From: an uncultured Chthonomonas sp.
GTDB taxonomy: Bacteria > Armatimonadota > Chthonomonadetes > Chthonomonadales > Chthonomonadaceae
Reading direction: 5' to 3'
Assembly: GCA_903859705.1 (NCBI GenBank)
Contig: CAIONQ010000063.1
Coordinates: 1 to 55,610, forward strand
Length of the DNA: 55,610 bases
The notes beneath the pieces were generated by a model that was given only the letters and a program-made list of their open reading frames with translations, was not told the origin of the DNA and searched no databases. Shown here in pieces: positions 7,675-16,835 of the stretch. How positions within the stretch are numbered: position 1 is the first letter of the stretch; every line of letters starts with the position of its first letter. Made by a program: the position numbers and the translations under genes.

Positions 7675-8730
7675 TTACTCCTCGTCCTCATCCATAACTG
7701 CCGCTATAACCGCGGTATCCGGGAGGCTATGCTTTCGGATTTTGCCTTCAATCTCATCCATCAGGCCTTCGTTATCTTCCAGGAAGTTGCGCGCATTTTC
7801 CCGGCCCTGGCCAAGGCGGATATCCCCATAAGAGAAATAAGCGCCACTCTTGTGGATAATCCCCAGGTCCACACCCATATCCAGCATAGAACCAGATCGG
7901 GAGATACCCTTGCCGAACATGATATCGAACTCTGCCTGGCGGAAAGGTGGAGCCACCTTGTTCTTAACAATCTTCACCTTAACACGGGCACCAACGGCAT
8001 CTGCGCCGTTCTTCACGGTTTCGGTGCGTCGTACTTCCATTCGCACGCTGGCATAGTACTTCAGTGCAAGGCCGCCCGAGGTGGTTTCCGGGTTGCCAAA
8101 CATAACACCAATTTTCTGCCTTATCTGGTTGATAAAGATTGCAGCGGTGTTCGTGCGGTTAATGCTGCCAGCAACTTTGCGCAGTGCCTGCGACATTAGG
8201 CGTGCATGCAGGCCAACATGGGAGTCTCCCATATCGCCTTCCAGTTCTGCCTTGGGCACAAGCGCAGCAACGGAATCCAGAACCACAATATCGATTGCGC
8301 TGGATCGGATTAGGGCATCCATAATATCCAGAGCTTCTTCACCGGTTGTGGGCTGGGAGATAAATAGGTTATCCACATCTACGCCAAGTTTGTGAGCGTA
8401 TTCGGGATCAATGGCATGCTCAACATCCACATAGGCGCAAACGCCGCCCTTTTTCTGTGCCTGAGCAATACACTGCAATGCGATGGTGGTTTTACCGGAG
8501 GATTCTGTACCGTAAATCTCTGTGATGCGGCCACGGGGAATACCGCCAACTCCAAGAGCCATATCGAGCGCGATGGATCCTGTAGAAACGGCATCTATTA
8601 CCAGGCGGGTAGACTGCCCAAGTCGAATAACACTGCCTTTACCAAACTGCTTCTCGATGTTGCTAAGGGCCATATCCAGCGCTTTAGCGCGCTTGGGATC
8701 AACGCCTTTACCTGCCTCTTCAATTGCCAT
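7675..8730 (-). CDS. recA: Recombinase RecA
   Basis: RecA forms ATP-dependent filaments on single-stranded DNA, catalyses strand exchange and triggers LexA self-cleavage. The protein has 351 aa from the ATG at 8730, which matches the usual length; the frame is open 85 codons further upstream but that part is not RecA-like. AAAGGA lies 11 bases before the ATG. Seen here: [20 protein letters not shown] at the start, Walker A GTESSGKT at 74-81 (threonine where proline is common), [24 protein letters not shown] (Walker B), [21 protein letters not shown] (L2), and an acidic MDEDEE tail. It is a monocistronic unit with its own promoter at 9028-9056 and terminator at 7615-7650. Confidence 0.98.
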   Translation of the reverse strand: MAIEEAGKGVDPKRAKALDMALSNIEKQFGKGSVIRLGQSTRLVIDAVSTGSIALDMALGVGGIPRGRITEIYGTESSGKTTIALQCIAQAQKKGGVCAYVDVEHAIDPEYAHKLGVDVDNLFISQPTTGEEALDIMDALIRSSAIDIVVLDSVAALVPKAELEGDMGDSHVGLHARLMSQALRKVAGSINRTNTAAIFINQIRQKIGVMFGNPETTSGGLALKYYASVRMEVRRTETVKNGADAVGARVKVKIVKNKVAPPFRQAEFDIMFGKGISRSGSMLDMGVDLGIIHKSGAYFSYGDIRLGQGRENARNFLEDNEGLMDEIEGKIRKHSLPDTAVIAAVMDEDEE

Positions 8731-9020
8731 AGTGTGAGTCGTCCTTTCGTTCACCCCGCCTGGCGGTGGTGATGCTCCGTGAAGGCGCAGCGGCACTCCA
8801 TCCACCATTGCCGGCAGCTGTCTATTGGAATTACAGCGGCACAAACAATGCGTGCGATTTGCCCATTCGGGCGGGAGCGCGGGTGGCTTCCGGCGTTCTG
8901 GCTCATACCGATACGGGGCGAACCCCGCATTTGACCAGGCCAGATGCATTTGCATCGGCCCCGGAAAGGTCTCAAAACTGCGCAATCCTCACCAAACAGG
9001 AACGGATGTTACGCAACTTC
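8731..9020 (-). other. Long 5' leader of recA
   Basis: About 290 bases separate the predicted transcription start near 9021 from the recA ATG. The stretch holds no convincing small gene; open frames run through it, but none has homology or a clear ribosome-binding site. I see no recognised riboswitch. Leaders this long often carry regulation, but nothing specific is visible. Confidence 0.4.
8999..9013 (-). promoter_or_regulatory. LexA-box-like palindrome
   Basis: The plus strand reads GGAACGGATGTTACG, an imperfect form of the GAAC-N4-GTTC SOS box used by Gram-positive-type LexA proteins. It lies just downstream of the predicted recA transcription start, where a bound repressor would block recA transcription. 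The last base of the right half-site is A rather than C, so it is a weak match. Confidence 0.4.
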
Positions 9021-9027
9021 TGTCTAC

Positions 9028-9056
9028 ATTATAGTGATCACGTGTACAGGTGTCAA
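9028..9056 (-). promoter_or_regulatory. Consensus sigma-70 promoter for recA
   Basis: On the minus strand TTGACA (9051-9056) and TATAAT (9028-9033) are separated by exactly 17 bases. Both hexamers are perfect. It is the only clear promoter between recA and the convergent-side terminator of the upstream gene. Confidence 0.85.
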
Positions 9057-9084
9057 GTCGTTTTGTAAAATTTCCGCTCAATTC

Positions 9085-9128
9085 AAAAAAAAGCGGCTCT
9101 CATCTTCTCCACTAAAGATGAGAGCCGC
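9085..9128 (-). terminator. Rho-independent terminator of the blaI-M56 operon
   Basis: The arms GCGGCTCTCATCTT (9093-9106) and AAGATGAGAGCCGC (9115-9128) form a 14-bp stem, followed on the minus strand by an eight-base T run (9085-9092). It starts about 24 bp past the stop of the M56 gene. Confidence 0.92.
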
Positions 9129-9151
9129 ACTTCTGGCCGCACTAGCGAGTA

Positions 9152-11665
9152 CTACTGCCCCGCTGGCAGTGGAACGTTGGTGAATTTAAAAGGGATACGC
9201 TGAGTTATTGCAGACTTATTCGCGATAGATAAAACAAGCCCGGCTGGTGTCGCGCCATCGGCCGGTGCCGGGAAGCTCAGGCGAATGCTCTGCTTCTCTG
9301 CGCCCTCACCCCTGCGAGAGTTGCTGGAGCCTTGCCCACCGTTGTTAATGCTATTTCCATTCCGGCTATTGTTCTGAGTATCCTTGCCGCCAAAACTGCT
9401 GTAGGCACCTCCGTTGCTAAGCCCGCCGAAGCGCGCTGAGGCGGTGCTGCCGTTGCCAGCGGTCACGCTCATGGAGCTGGGAAGGTAGCTGCGTTTGTTC
9501 TGATCGAGGAGTTCCACCTGTGTACCTTCTCGATTTCCAAAGTTCTGCATCCTTGCACCGGGTACCCGGTGCGGGGCTTGAGCCATTGCGAACGCATCAA
9601 TACTGTGGCCAGGGCTAAGCACGCTTAGTTCAATATCAACATTATTGCCACTGATCCGGTAGCTCTCTACCTTCACGGTTATATCTCCAACAGTTTTTAT
9701 TGCGCCCACTTTAAGGTCAGTTACACCCAGCTCCACGCGTATGGGCTTGTCTTCTTTAACCAACAGCGCTCCTTCCAAAGACTTGAGGCTTTTGGCACCC
9801 GTATCTGCAATCTTCAGATAGATAGCGCTCTGGTAAACACCATCGATCCGAGGTTCCATTAACGGCTGTGCCGCCTCCGATTGCTTTGATTCTGCACCGC
9901 TAAGCTCAATAGCAATGGCCCGCGGAGAAATACCGGCGATCTGTTGCAGATCGATGCTGTTGGCTGCAGTTACCCACAGCGAGATCTCCACATTGGGTGT
10001 AAAGCGTACGCCATTTGCCGAGAAGGAGACAGAACTTGGGCCGCCGGGCTGATTAGTTAGATCTGTTTGATCCAGGTAGACAGTGTACTTACCTGCAGCG
10101 GCCTTAAGCGGCTCAGCGAGTATTTTGGGGCTACGTATACCGCCAGATATGAATGGGGAGGAAGAGCCACCAGAGCTGGCGGCGCTATGTGATTGCGCAG
10201 ACCCACCGCTGCCTGATTCCACCCCAATTGTAACTCCCGATTGCCCACCAGAAGTTTCGACTGCCGGGCCGCTGGTGGCACCCGAAGATTGGCCCTCAGC
10301 AGTACCAGTGGTATGCCCAACGCCTGTTCCGTTACTCTGCCCGCCGCTCTGAGTTTGCGGCAATCCCGCTAACGCCGTGGTAACATCCCGCCGGCCTGCC
10401 GAGCTGCTTGCGCTGGCTACCCCCTTACCAACGGATGAAGCGGCTCCAGGTATTGTTTTTACGGTGCTTGCCGCAACCCCTGATCTGGGGGCATTGCCAC
10501 TAACAGAAGATTGCACGTGCGGTAAGTCAGCTGCCGAGGTGCTGGATTGAGCAGATACTTGCCACGGCACGATGCCAACAGATGCCAGGGAAAGCAACGC
10601 TACACTTCTGCGGCCAAAGCTATTAGGAGTGGTGAACGAGTTAGACTTCATCGCGAGTAATCTCCTCTTGAGTGTTTGATACGAATCGGCCATGCCAAGC
10701 ATGACATGTTCAGAGCGCACATCAGAGCAGCGGCGGGCGGCCACCCGCAGCAACAGAGAACCATATTCGGCTACAGGTGCCAGGGTTACTTTAAGGGCCA
10801 GGGCATCAGAGTCCATCTCCTGTGCCGTGTTTAGCTCATGCAATCCAATCCATACAAGTGGGTTAAACCAGAAGAGGATGCGCGCCAACAGCGGAAGCCA
10901 GGCCCACAGCAGATCGCGTCGGGAGATATGCGCCAGTTCATGAGCAAGCATCAGCTCAAGTTCCGATGCGCCGCAATCTATTAGCAATGCTTCGGGCAGC
11001 AATATAACGGGTTTCAATCCACCAAGCACCAGCGGTGTGTCCCCGCCCCGCCATGCCATCAGCCAGGGGATGTGCTTTAGTCCCATTCGGTGAGAAATCT
11101 GGGCGCAACTCGTTATCAGTTCGCCTTCCTGAAGCGGGTAACTGCTCCGATATATTTTCAGTGCAGCACGCCATTGCAGCAGCAAGCTTGCAGCAAATCC
11201 AGCAGCCACCATCCCCCACACAGCCATTGCCCGGGCAAGTAATGTTGGGGCAGCCGCATTTGTCAAAGATGATGTCGGCCCGCTTGCCTGCACCTTTGTA
11301 GATACAACTGCCTGTGAATCTGTTTGGCTTGTGGGTGTGGGCTCGATTACCGCAATGGCCGTGGCTGTGGCATGCCCGGAAATTGCGGTCGCTGGCGCAA
11401 CTTGTGCCGTCCTGTGTGCATTGGCAGTGTTTACACTGGGTGGCAAAATAGGCACCAACACAGGTGTGCTCCATACAAAGGCGGTTATCAACTTCAGGTA
11501 TGCCAGGCGCCACAGCCAGCACTGCGTTACAGCAGCCATCCGTGGCCACATATGTACTGCAGACCATACCAGCGCAAGCGCCAACCCACCTTGCAATGTT
11601 GCCCGAAACAATGCCGCCGACCAGGATGCAGCAGCGGTGTTCAGCATCAAGATGAATCCATTCAT
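9152..11665 (-). CDS. M56-family (BlaR1-type) membrane metallopeptidase with long extracytoplasmic region
   Basis: The protein has 837 aa and starts in a 4-bp ATGA overlap with the blaI stop. The N-terminal half has membrane segments and the zinc motif HELAH at 242-246, followed by FWFNPLVWIGLHELNTAQEMDSDALAL, the usual third-ligand region of M56 proteases. A membrane segment near 345-365 precedes about 150 residues of Ser/Gly/Thr-rich low-complexity sequence, then a beta-rich domain of about 150 residues, then a second Gly/Asn/Ser-rich stretch and a short C-terminal beta segment. In BlaR1/MecR1 a ligand outside the cell activates the protease, which leads to BlaI cleavage. The usual penicillin-binding sensor domain is not visible here, so the stimulus is unknown. 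Confidence 0.85.
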   Translation of the reverse strand: MNGFILMLNTAAASWSAALFRATLQGGLALALVWSAVHMWPRMAAVTQCWLWRLAYLKLITAFVWSTPVLVPILPPSVNTANAHRTAQVAPATAISGHATATAIAVIEPTPTSQTDSQAVVSTKVQASGPTSSLTNAAAPTLLARAMAVWGMVAAGFAASLLLQWRAALKIYRSSYPLQEGELITSCAQISHRMGLKHIPWLMAWRGGDTPLVLGGLKPVILLPEALLIDCGASELELMLAHELAHISRRDLLWAWLPLLARILFWFNPLVWIGLHELNTAQEMDSDALALKVTLAPVAEYGSLLLRVAARRCSDVRSEHVMLGMADSYQTLKRRLLAMKSNSFTTPNSFGRRSVALLSLASVGIVPWQVSAQSSTSAADLPHVQSSVSGNAPRSGVAASTVKTIPGAASSVGKGVASASSSAGRRDVTTALAGLPQTQSGGQSNGTGVGHTTGTAEGQSSGATSGPAVETSGGQSGVTIGVESGSGGSAQSHSAASSGGSSSPFISGGIRSPKILAEPLKAAAGKYTVYLDQTDLTNQPGGPSSVSFSANGVRFTPNVEISLWVTAANSIDLQQIAGISPRAIAIELSGAESKQSEAAQPLMEPRIDGVYQSAIYLKIADTGAKSLKSLEGALLVKEDKPIRVELGVTDLKVGAIKTVGDITVKVESYRISGNNVDIELSVLSPGHSIDAFAMAQAPHRVPGARMQNFGNREGTQVELLDQNKRSYLPSSMSVTAGNGSTASARFGGLSNGGAYSSFGGKDTQNNSRNGNSINNGGQGSSNSRRGEGAEKQSIRLSFPAPADGATPAGLVLSIANKSAITQRIPFKFTNVPLPAGQ

Positions 11666-12057
11666 TCCTGGCTTCCTTTCGGCCGAGTATCCATGCCCTT
11701 AACCAGAGCCTTCAGCTCCTCAAGCTCTTCCGTCGAAAGTTTTGCTCCCTGAGATAGAAAGGCAACAAACGGAGATAGCGAACCCCCGAGAGATCGCTCC
11801 ACAAAGTCTCTCACCAGCGTTTGCTGTAAGTCAGCCTTTTGCACCAGTGGCGTGTACCTGTGTGCTCCTGTCCCTTCATCCCGCTCCAGGTAGCCTTTCT
11901 GCCGCAACCGCTCCATAAGTGTCAGCACCGTGGTGCGTGCATACTCATTTGTCCGCGCAAAATGGTCCGCAACTTCTCGCACGGTAGCCGGGTGATGGTC
12001 CTGAATATATGTTAGGATCGCCAGCTCTGCTGGTGTTATTCCAGATGCAACGCCCAT
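11662..12057 (-). CDS. BlaI/MecI/CopY-family transcriptional repressor
   Basis: The protein has 131 aa. An N-terminal winged helix (AELAILTYIQDHHPATVREVADHF, ARTTVLTLMERLRQKGYLERDE) is followed by a short dimerisation part (SLGGSLSPFVAFL, LSTEELEELKALV), the normal size and layout of BlaI/MecI. The ATG at 12057 has AGGAGGT six bases upstream. The gene overlaps the M56 protease gene by 4 bp, the standard repressor/sensor-protease pair. It should bind the two operators at 12070-12113 and repress its own operon until the M56 protein is activated. The targets beyond this operon cannot be seen. Confidence 0.92.
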   Translation of the reverse strand: MGVASGITPAELAILTYIQDHHPATVREVADHFARTNEYARTTVLTLMERLRQKGYLERDEGTGAHRYTPLVQKADLQQTLVRDFVERSLGGSLSPFVAFLSQGAKLSTEELEELKALVKGMDTRPKGSQE

Positions 12058-12069
12058 GCATTCACCTCC

Positions 12070-12113
12070 TGACTATGTTTGTAGTCAATATTATTGACGA
12101 CAACTGTAGTCAA
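12070..12113 (-). promoter_or_regulatory. Two BlaI-type operators over the blaI promoter
   Basis: Operator 1 (12070-12087) is TGACTATGTTTGTAGTCA, with perfect six-base arms. Operator 2 (12094-12113) is TTGACGACAACTGTAGTCAA, which differs from ACTACAnnTGTAGT at one position. The centres are 25 bp apart. On the minus strand TTGACT at 12108-12113 could serve as the -35 element, so bound repressor would cover the promoter. The rest of 12114-12313 holds no feature I can support apart from the GGGAGA ribosome-binding site at 12302-12307 of the divergent gene. Confidence 0.8.
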
Positions 12114-12313
12114 AAAGTTTACAACGATTCAATATTTTTTTTGAGGGAAAATTCCACGCAATCAAAGGGCAATGCCGCCAACAATTCTGTGCTCCAGGGC
12201 TCCCTTGTTCCCACGGCTTCCCGCCTCCATGCAGGAAACACCCACTCTCAAGCGGGAATTCAAGCGTAACTTAACAACACCTGAATGGTTATGTACTTAC
12301 CGGGAGATTGGCA

Positions 12314-14731
12314 ATGAAACGGCGAGAGCTCTTAAAGCAGATTGGTGCAACAGGCGCACTTCTGTGTTTAACAGAACCATTTCGTAAAGCAACAGGGCAG
12401 CTTGCGCACGCATCATCAGATCCAGCCTTTGCAGATGCAATAACACTGGCCGAGGCCGGCAAAGCGCACGCATGCATCGTCACACCGGCATCTGCCAGCA
12501 TTTCCGAGCAGATGGCTGCAACCGAACTGGCACACTACCTGGGTTTGATTGCAGGTGCCGAGTTTACGATACACAGTGAAGACAACTTTCCAGATGCCGA
12601 CACCCGCATTTTTGTAGGGCCAACCTCATATGCATCTCAACTTGGAATAGATGCCCACAGCCTGGGTGCAGAAGAGTGGATAATCCGCACCGTAGGCGCC
12701 GATATCCTGATAGTGGGGGGCAAACCGCGTGGAACCCTGTATGCCGCCTACAACTTTTTGGAAGATGTGCTGGGTGTGCACTGGTGGAACCCCTTTGAAG
12801 AGAGCGTGCCCACCAACCCGGATCTGCACATTGCATCCCTCAATCTTCACAGTAAGCCTGGCCTGCAATACCGCGATATCTACATGCTTTATGGGCACGA
12901 TGGCGGCCTGTTTGCGGCCAGAAACCGCCTGAACCGGGATGGCGATGCCCGCATACAAGAGCAGTATGGGGGCGCGAGAGATTACGGGCTGCCGTATCAT
13001 GTGCATACCTTCGGTGCCTACTTTCCGCCTTCTCAGTATTTCGAAACGCACCCGGAATGGTACTCACTAATCGATGGCAAGCGCACCGCCACCAATGCGC
13101 AGTTATGCCTCACTAACACAGCGCTACGCGCCGAGTTTCTGCGTAAACTGCGCGCTAACATTACGGCTTCACGCGCGGCAGCAGGCAAAGCGGGCATCAC
13201 GCCGCCGCTTGTGTTCAGCGTATCTCAAAACGATTGCCTTAACCCATGTCAGTGTGGGCCGTGCCAGCAAATAGCCACGGCTGAATCTTCGGAATGCGGA
13301 CCCTTGCTGCACTTTGTAAATTACCTGGCCGATGGCATCCGGCAGGAGTATCCGGAAGTTTTTATCGATACGCTTGCCTACCAGTACACCCAGCAGGCGC
13401 CAAAAACTGTTCGACCCCGCAACAATGTAATAGTTCGGCTATGCAACACAAATTCCGATCAAACACAGCCAATAACGGCTGCCGTCAATACACCCTTCCG
13501 TGAGCAATTGCAGCAATGGAGCAAAATTGCTCAAAACTTACGAATATGGAACTACGCGGTTACCTATGCCGCACCCATCGGGCTCCCCATGCCATCAGCT
13601 CAGAACTTTGGGCCAGATTTTCGGTATTATGCCAGCCACCATGTGGAAGGCGTATTTACCGAACTGGAGTTTGAGATACTTGCAGATATGCGAGATTTCA
13701 AAGTGTGGGTTATGGCAAAGCAGTTAGAATCCCCCAACAAAGCGTACGCCGCCCTTGTGCACACATTTACCGATGGGTTCTACGGCCCCGCTGGCCGCTA
13801 CATTCGCCAGTATCTCTCCGAACTCCAAAATGCCATGCTCCTGGATACAGCCGCGCACCCGTCACCGGGGCAATGGAATGGAGCATCCCTTTCCTACCTA
13901 AAACCCCTGTTTGTAAACCGCGCACATCAACTCTTTGATCAGGCAGAAAAGGCCGCTGGCACCAATGCCATGCTAGTGCGGCGCGTTCGGCATGCAAGGT
14001 TGCCGCTGGATAGGGCCTCTGTACATCTCTATCTGCGCCTTGCCGCAGATTGGCAGGCAGCTGGCCGCGCTGCAAATCAAATGCCGCCCAATCGTACCGA
14101 TGTTGCACGCAGAGCAATGAATACCTGGATAGAACAGGCTCACCTGCGACTCCCTGCAGGCGCGCAAGAGGAAGAAGAGTTCCGCGCCATCGCCGATCTG
14201 CGGAGGTATGCCATGCCTGCCGATAAAGCATCCCTGCCAGAAAAGTTTCGGAACTTGCCCACCTACAGCCTTTTTGATTACACAGCCCCAATGTCTCGGA
14301 ATGCAGATGGCACCGTCAAAATAGTGAAAGATCCCGAAGCAGAAACGGGCCTTGCCGATAAGTTGGATCTCACTGCCGATAATGTCGAACTAAAAGAAAA
14401 GTACACGCTTCCAATGCCATGGGGGCTCTATGGCCCAGCAAACAAAACGTTTGCGGGCAGCAGCGCCATTAAGGCCCAGGATATACCCGGCCCGGGTTAC
14501 CACTGGTACAAAATGGGCGAATTTGCAATCGCTCCGTCGTTTTACATCTACTTTTTCTGGAGCTGGATTATTCAGTTTGATATCGAAAACGCATACAACC
14601 CCGTAAATCCCACTCAGAAATTTGAAGTATGGGCAAAAGTAAAGTTCACGGGGCGGCGCTTTCCGTACACGCGCCCCAACGAATCAGATGCGATCTTTGT
14701 TGAACGAGCGGTACTGGTAAAGCCACCGTAA
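12314..14731 (+). CDS. Secreted DUF4838 protein, glycosidase-like
   Basis: The protein has 805 aa from the ATG at 12314, six bases after GGGAGA. The N-terminus KRRELLKQIGATGALLCL resembles a Tat signal. Residues of about 45-170 form an alpha-glucuronidase/GH20b-like N-terminal domain (ATELAHYLGLIAGAEF, GTLYAAYNFLEDVLGVHWW). This is followed by the DUF4838 region, with HTFGAYFPPSQYFETHPEWYSL, VFSVSQNDCLNPCQCGPC, VNYLADGIRQEYPE and RLCNTNSD. The C-terminal third is less conserved. DUF4838 proteins are common in polysaccharide-degrading bacteria, but their reaction is not established. It stands alone between the blaI promoter region and a Uma2 gene. It is probably an exported carbohydrate-active protein. 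Confidence 0.8.
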   Translation: MKRRELLKQIGATGALLCLTEPFRKATGQLAHASSDPAFADAITLAEAGKAHACIVTPASASISEQMAATELAHYLGLIAGAEFTIHSEDNFPDADTRIFVGPTSYASQLGIDAHSLGAEEWIIRTVGADILIVGGKPRGTLYAAYNFLEDVLGVHWWNPFEESVPTNPDLHIASLNLHSKPGLQYRDIYMLYGHDGGLFAARNRLNRDGDARIQEQYGGARDYGLPYHVHTFGAYFPPSQYFETHPEWYSLIDGKRTATNAQLCLTNTALRAEFLRKLRANITASRAAAGKAGITPPLVFSVSQNDCLNPCQCGPCQQIATAESSECGPLLHFVNYLADGIRQEYPEVFIDTLAYQYTQQAPKTVRPRNNVIVRLCNTNSDQTQPITAAVNTPFREQLQQWSKIAQNLRIWNYAVTYAAPIGLPMPSAQNFGPDFRYYASHHVEGVFTELEFEILADMRDFKVWVMAKQLESPNKAYAALVHTFTDGFYGPAGRYIRQYLSELQNAMLLDTAAHPSPGQWNGASLSYLKPLFVNRAHQLFDQAEKAAGTNAMLVRRVRHARLPLDRASVHLYLRLAADWQAAGRAANQMPPNRTDVARRAMNTWIEQAHLRLPAGAQEEEEFRAIADLRRYAMPADKASLPEKFRNLPTYSLFDYTAPMSRNADGTVKIVKDPEAETGLADKLDLTADNVELKEKYTLPMPWGLYGPANKTFAGSSAIKAQDIPGPGYHWYKMGEFAIAPSFYIYFFWSWIIQFDIENAYNPVNPTQKFEVWAKVKFTGRRFPYTRPNESDAIFVERAVLVKPP

Positions 14732-14850
14732 ATCCTTTTTCTCACGGCCGGCCGGTGCAACGCAATCGCTAATATCCTATGAAAAAAAGCTCAGGGCTGG
14801 CGCCATGCCAATAGCTTATGTGAGACAGGCAACGTATGTTTCTTCGCCCT

Positions 14851-15465
14851 TTATGCTTCTACCTTATCTTCCCCAGCATCTTGTACAGCCGCAAACTCAA
14901 TTCCATCATAAACATCAGAAAGAAGAAGCCTGCACGCAATAGAGGGCACATCAATCGCGGTTTCCTGTTCCAAACCCGTGATAGATTGTATCCTCCAGGT
15001 GCCGTTGGGTTCTTTTGAGTACAGATCGATCATCGGCTCTTTTTGAGAAACCAGAATGTAATCCTGTAGCGACTCTATGGTGCGGTAGTAGGTAAACTTT
15101 TTGCCACGATCATAGGCTTCTGTAGAATCTGAAAACACCTCAACAAGCACAACGGGATTGGTAACCACGTCTTTTTTAGAATCGTGGAATGCTGGCTCCC
15201 CGCACACAATAGAAACATCGGGGTAGGTGATAAGCGTGGAGTTTGCCGAGGCAATACGCAAATCGCTGGAGTAAACGCTACATGGTTTCCCTTTTAGCTG
15301 CACAACCATACTCGCAATTACACTTGCCGCAATTCTGGCATGCTGTGGCGATCCACCGGTCATCGCATAGATGCCGCCACATAGAAACTCACTTTTAGCA
15401 GATGCCTCACGCTCCAGCGCGAGGTACTCATCCGGGCTGAATTCTGGTTTTGTTTGGGCAACCAT
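14851..15465 (-). CDS. Uma2-family (DUF820) putative nuclease, copy 1
   Basis: The protein has 204 aa. The restriction-endonuclease-like core shows YPDVSIV (aspartate), then VVLVEVFSDSTEAYDRGKKFTYYR (glutamate and following residues) and LQDYILVSQ, the usual order in Uma2. The ATG at 15465 has GGAG eight bases upstream. It is a near copy of 16227-16835, with the main differences in residues 60-75 and at the C-terminus. Uma2 proteins occur in many copies in cyanobacteria and Armatimonadota, and their physiological role is uncertain. The short gap 14732-14850 before its stop holds nothing I can identify. Confidence 0.88.
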   Translation of the reverse strand: MVAQTKPEFSPDEYLALEREASAKSEFLCGGIYAMTGGSPQHARIAASVIASMVVQLKGKPCSVYSSDLRIASANSTLITYPDVSIVCGEPAFHDSKKDVVTNPVVLVEVFSDSTEAYDRGKKFTYYRTIESLQDYILVSQKEPMIDLYSKEPNGTWRIQSITGLEQETAIDVPSIACRLLLSDVYDGIEFAAVQDAGEDKVEA

Positions 15466-15515
15466 ATTCTAACTCCGAAATGCAAGCAGGATAGTTAAAT
15501 TATTGCACAGCGGCC
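14851..15515 (-). repeat. Uma2 direct repeat, unit 1 (mate at 16227-16885)
   Basis: The coding sequence and about 50 bases upstream are nearly identical to 16227-16885, in the same orientation. Shared upstream landmarks are CTCCGAAA, ATAGTTAAATTATTGCA and GGCCAGCGC. The repeat ends near 15515. The two units flank a single small lipoprotein gene. Confidence 0.85.
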
Positions 15516-15619
15516 AGCGCCTTCTCCTCGGGATTAGCAGATGGGGAATGGCTCTATTCGGCAGTGGGACAGGTTATCATGGGCATCGATTGCCAGCATC
15601 TGCATAGTGCCTCGCCGAT

Positions 15620-16006
15620 TTATTTTGTATTACTTGCCGCGTCACTGGTTTTCTTCAGGTTCTTGGCAGCGCGTTGCGCAATGTCGTCGTTGCCTGTTGC
15701 CAGTTGTGCCCATAGTGTCCTTGCCTCTGGCAAATGGTTGGAATGGGAATAATCAAAGGCAAGCCCATCCTGATATTGGCGGTTGCCTGAATCTTCTTTA
15801 AGGGCCGCATGCCATTTCTCAATGGATTTTGCGTACTCTTTGCGGGTCTCCAAGACCGCTGCCTCTGCCGCCAGCGCCGCGCCTTTATTCGAGACCGCCG
15901 TTTGCACGGCGGGGTTTGGCTGCTCAGGCTTATGTGAACACCCAGCCATTACGTATGCCCCACAAACAACCATTGCTACTCTGTTGAGAATACTAAGGGT
16001 TGACAT
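15620..16006 (-). CDS. Small TPR-like lipoprotein
   Basis: The protein has 128 aa from an ATG at 16006 with an AGGAGA site upstream; a longer frame exists but lacks a signal. The N-terminus ends in the lipobox YVMAGC, so it should be lipid-anchored in the envelope. The mature part has a helical repeat look: ALAAEAAVLETRKEYAKSIEKW, LAFDYSHSNHLPEARTLW, ATGNDDIAQRAAKNLKK. This fits one or two TPR-like hairpins. No partner is apparent. It sits between two Uma2 copies and on the same strand, with spacer on both sides. Confidence 0.75.
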   Translation of the reverse strand: MSTLSILNRVAMVVCGAYVMAGCSHKPEQPNPAVQTAVSNKGAALAAEAAVLETRKEYAKSIEKWHAALKEDSGNRQYQDGLAFDYSHSNHLPEARTLWAQLATGNDDIAQRAAKNLKKTSDAASNTK

Positions 16007-16226
16007 AAGATCTCCTCTTATACGGTTATTGGAACGAAGCGGTACCGAACAATGTAATTCCTGCCAGCCATTACGCAAAGTTGAGCAACCGCGTTTCAGC
16101 CAGGTGCAGCTTAATAGTCCCTTTCCGGAGCATGGTGCCAGAACCTACTGCATCCTCAAGATATCAGAAACTGTAGATTATGGTGCCGACCAGATTTGTA
16201 TACCTTGTCTGTTGTCCCAACCTCCA

Positions 16227-16835
16227 TTATTGCAATTCATCCCCAGTATCTTGTACCGGGGCAAACTCAACTCCATCATAAACATCAGAAAGAAGAAGCC
16301 TGCACGCAATAGAGGGCACATCAATCGCAGCTTCTGGTTCCAAACCCGTGATAGATTGTATCCTCCAGGTGCCATTGGTTTCTCTTGAGTACAGATCGAT
16401 CATCGGCTCCTTTTGAGACACCAGAATGTAATCCTGAAGCGACTCTATGGTGCGGTAGTAGGTAAACTTTTTGCCACGATCATAGGCTTCCGTAGAATCT
16501 GAAAGCACCTCAACAAGCACAACGGGATTGGTAACCACGTCTTTTTTAGAATCGTGGAATGCTGGCTCCCCGCACACAATAGAAACATCGGGGTAGGTGA
16601 TAAGCGTGGAGTTTGCCGAGGCAATACGCAAATCTCTGGTGTACACATGGCACTGCCTGCAATTTAGCAGTGGTCCGATACTCATAATTATATTGCTTGC
16701 GATTTCAGAGTGCTTTGGCGATCCACCGGTCATCGCATAGATGCCGCCGCACAGATACTCGCTTTTAGTAGATGCCTCACGCTCCAGCGCGAGGTATTGA
16801 TCCGGGCTGAATTCTGGTTTTGATTGGGCAACCAT
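16227..16835 (-). CDS. Uma2-family (DUF820) putative nuclease, copy 2
   Basis: The protein has 202 aa with the same core as copy 1: YPDVSIV, VVLVEVLSDSTEAYDRGKKF, LQDYILVSQKEPMIDLYS. The proteins are nearly identical from about residue 78 to 175. They differ most at residues 50-75, where this copy reads SEIASNIIMSIGPLLNCRQC and copy 1 reads ARIAASVIASMVVQLKGKPC. The difference is concentrated in one block, which suggests divergence or gene conversion after duplication. No neighbouring methylase or toxin gene is present. Confidence 0.88.
   Translation of the reverse strand: MVAQSKPEFSPDQYLALEREASTKSEYLCGGIYAMTGGSPKHSEIASNIIMSIGPLLNCRQCHVYTRDLRIASANSTLITYPDVSIVCGEPAFHDSKKDVVTNPVVLVEVLSDSTEAYDRGKKFTYYRTIESLQDYILVSQKEPMIDLYSRETNGTWRIQSITGLEPEAAIDVPSIACRLLLSDVYDGVEFAPVQDTGDELQ

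Noticed and set aside
8731-8985. 85-codon N-terminal extension of RecA
   Set aside because: It has no similarity to RecA N-termini and the ATG at 8730 has a ribosome-binding site and gives the standard length.
10100-10600. Repeat or recombination region from the Gly/Ser-rich stretch of the M56 gene
   Set aside because: It is low-complexity coding sequence in one intact frame. No regular unit length or direct repeat structure is visible.
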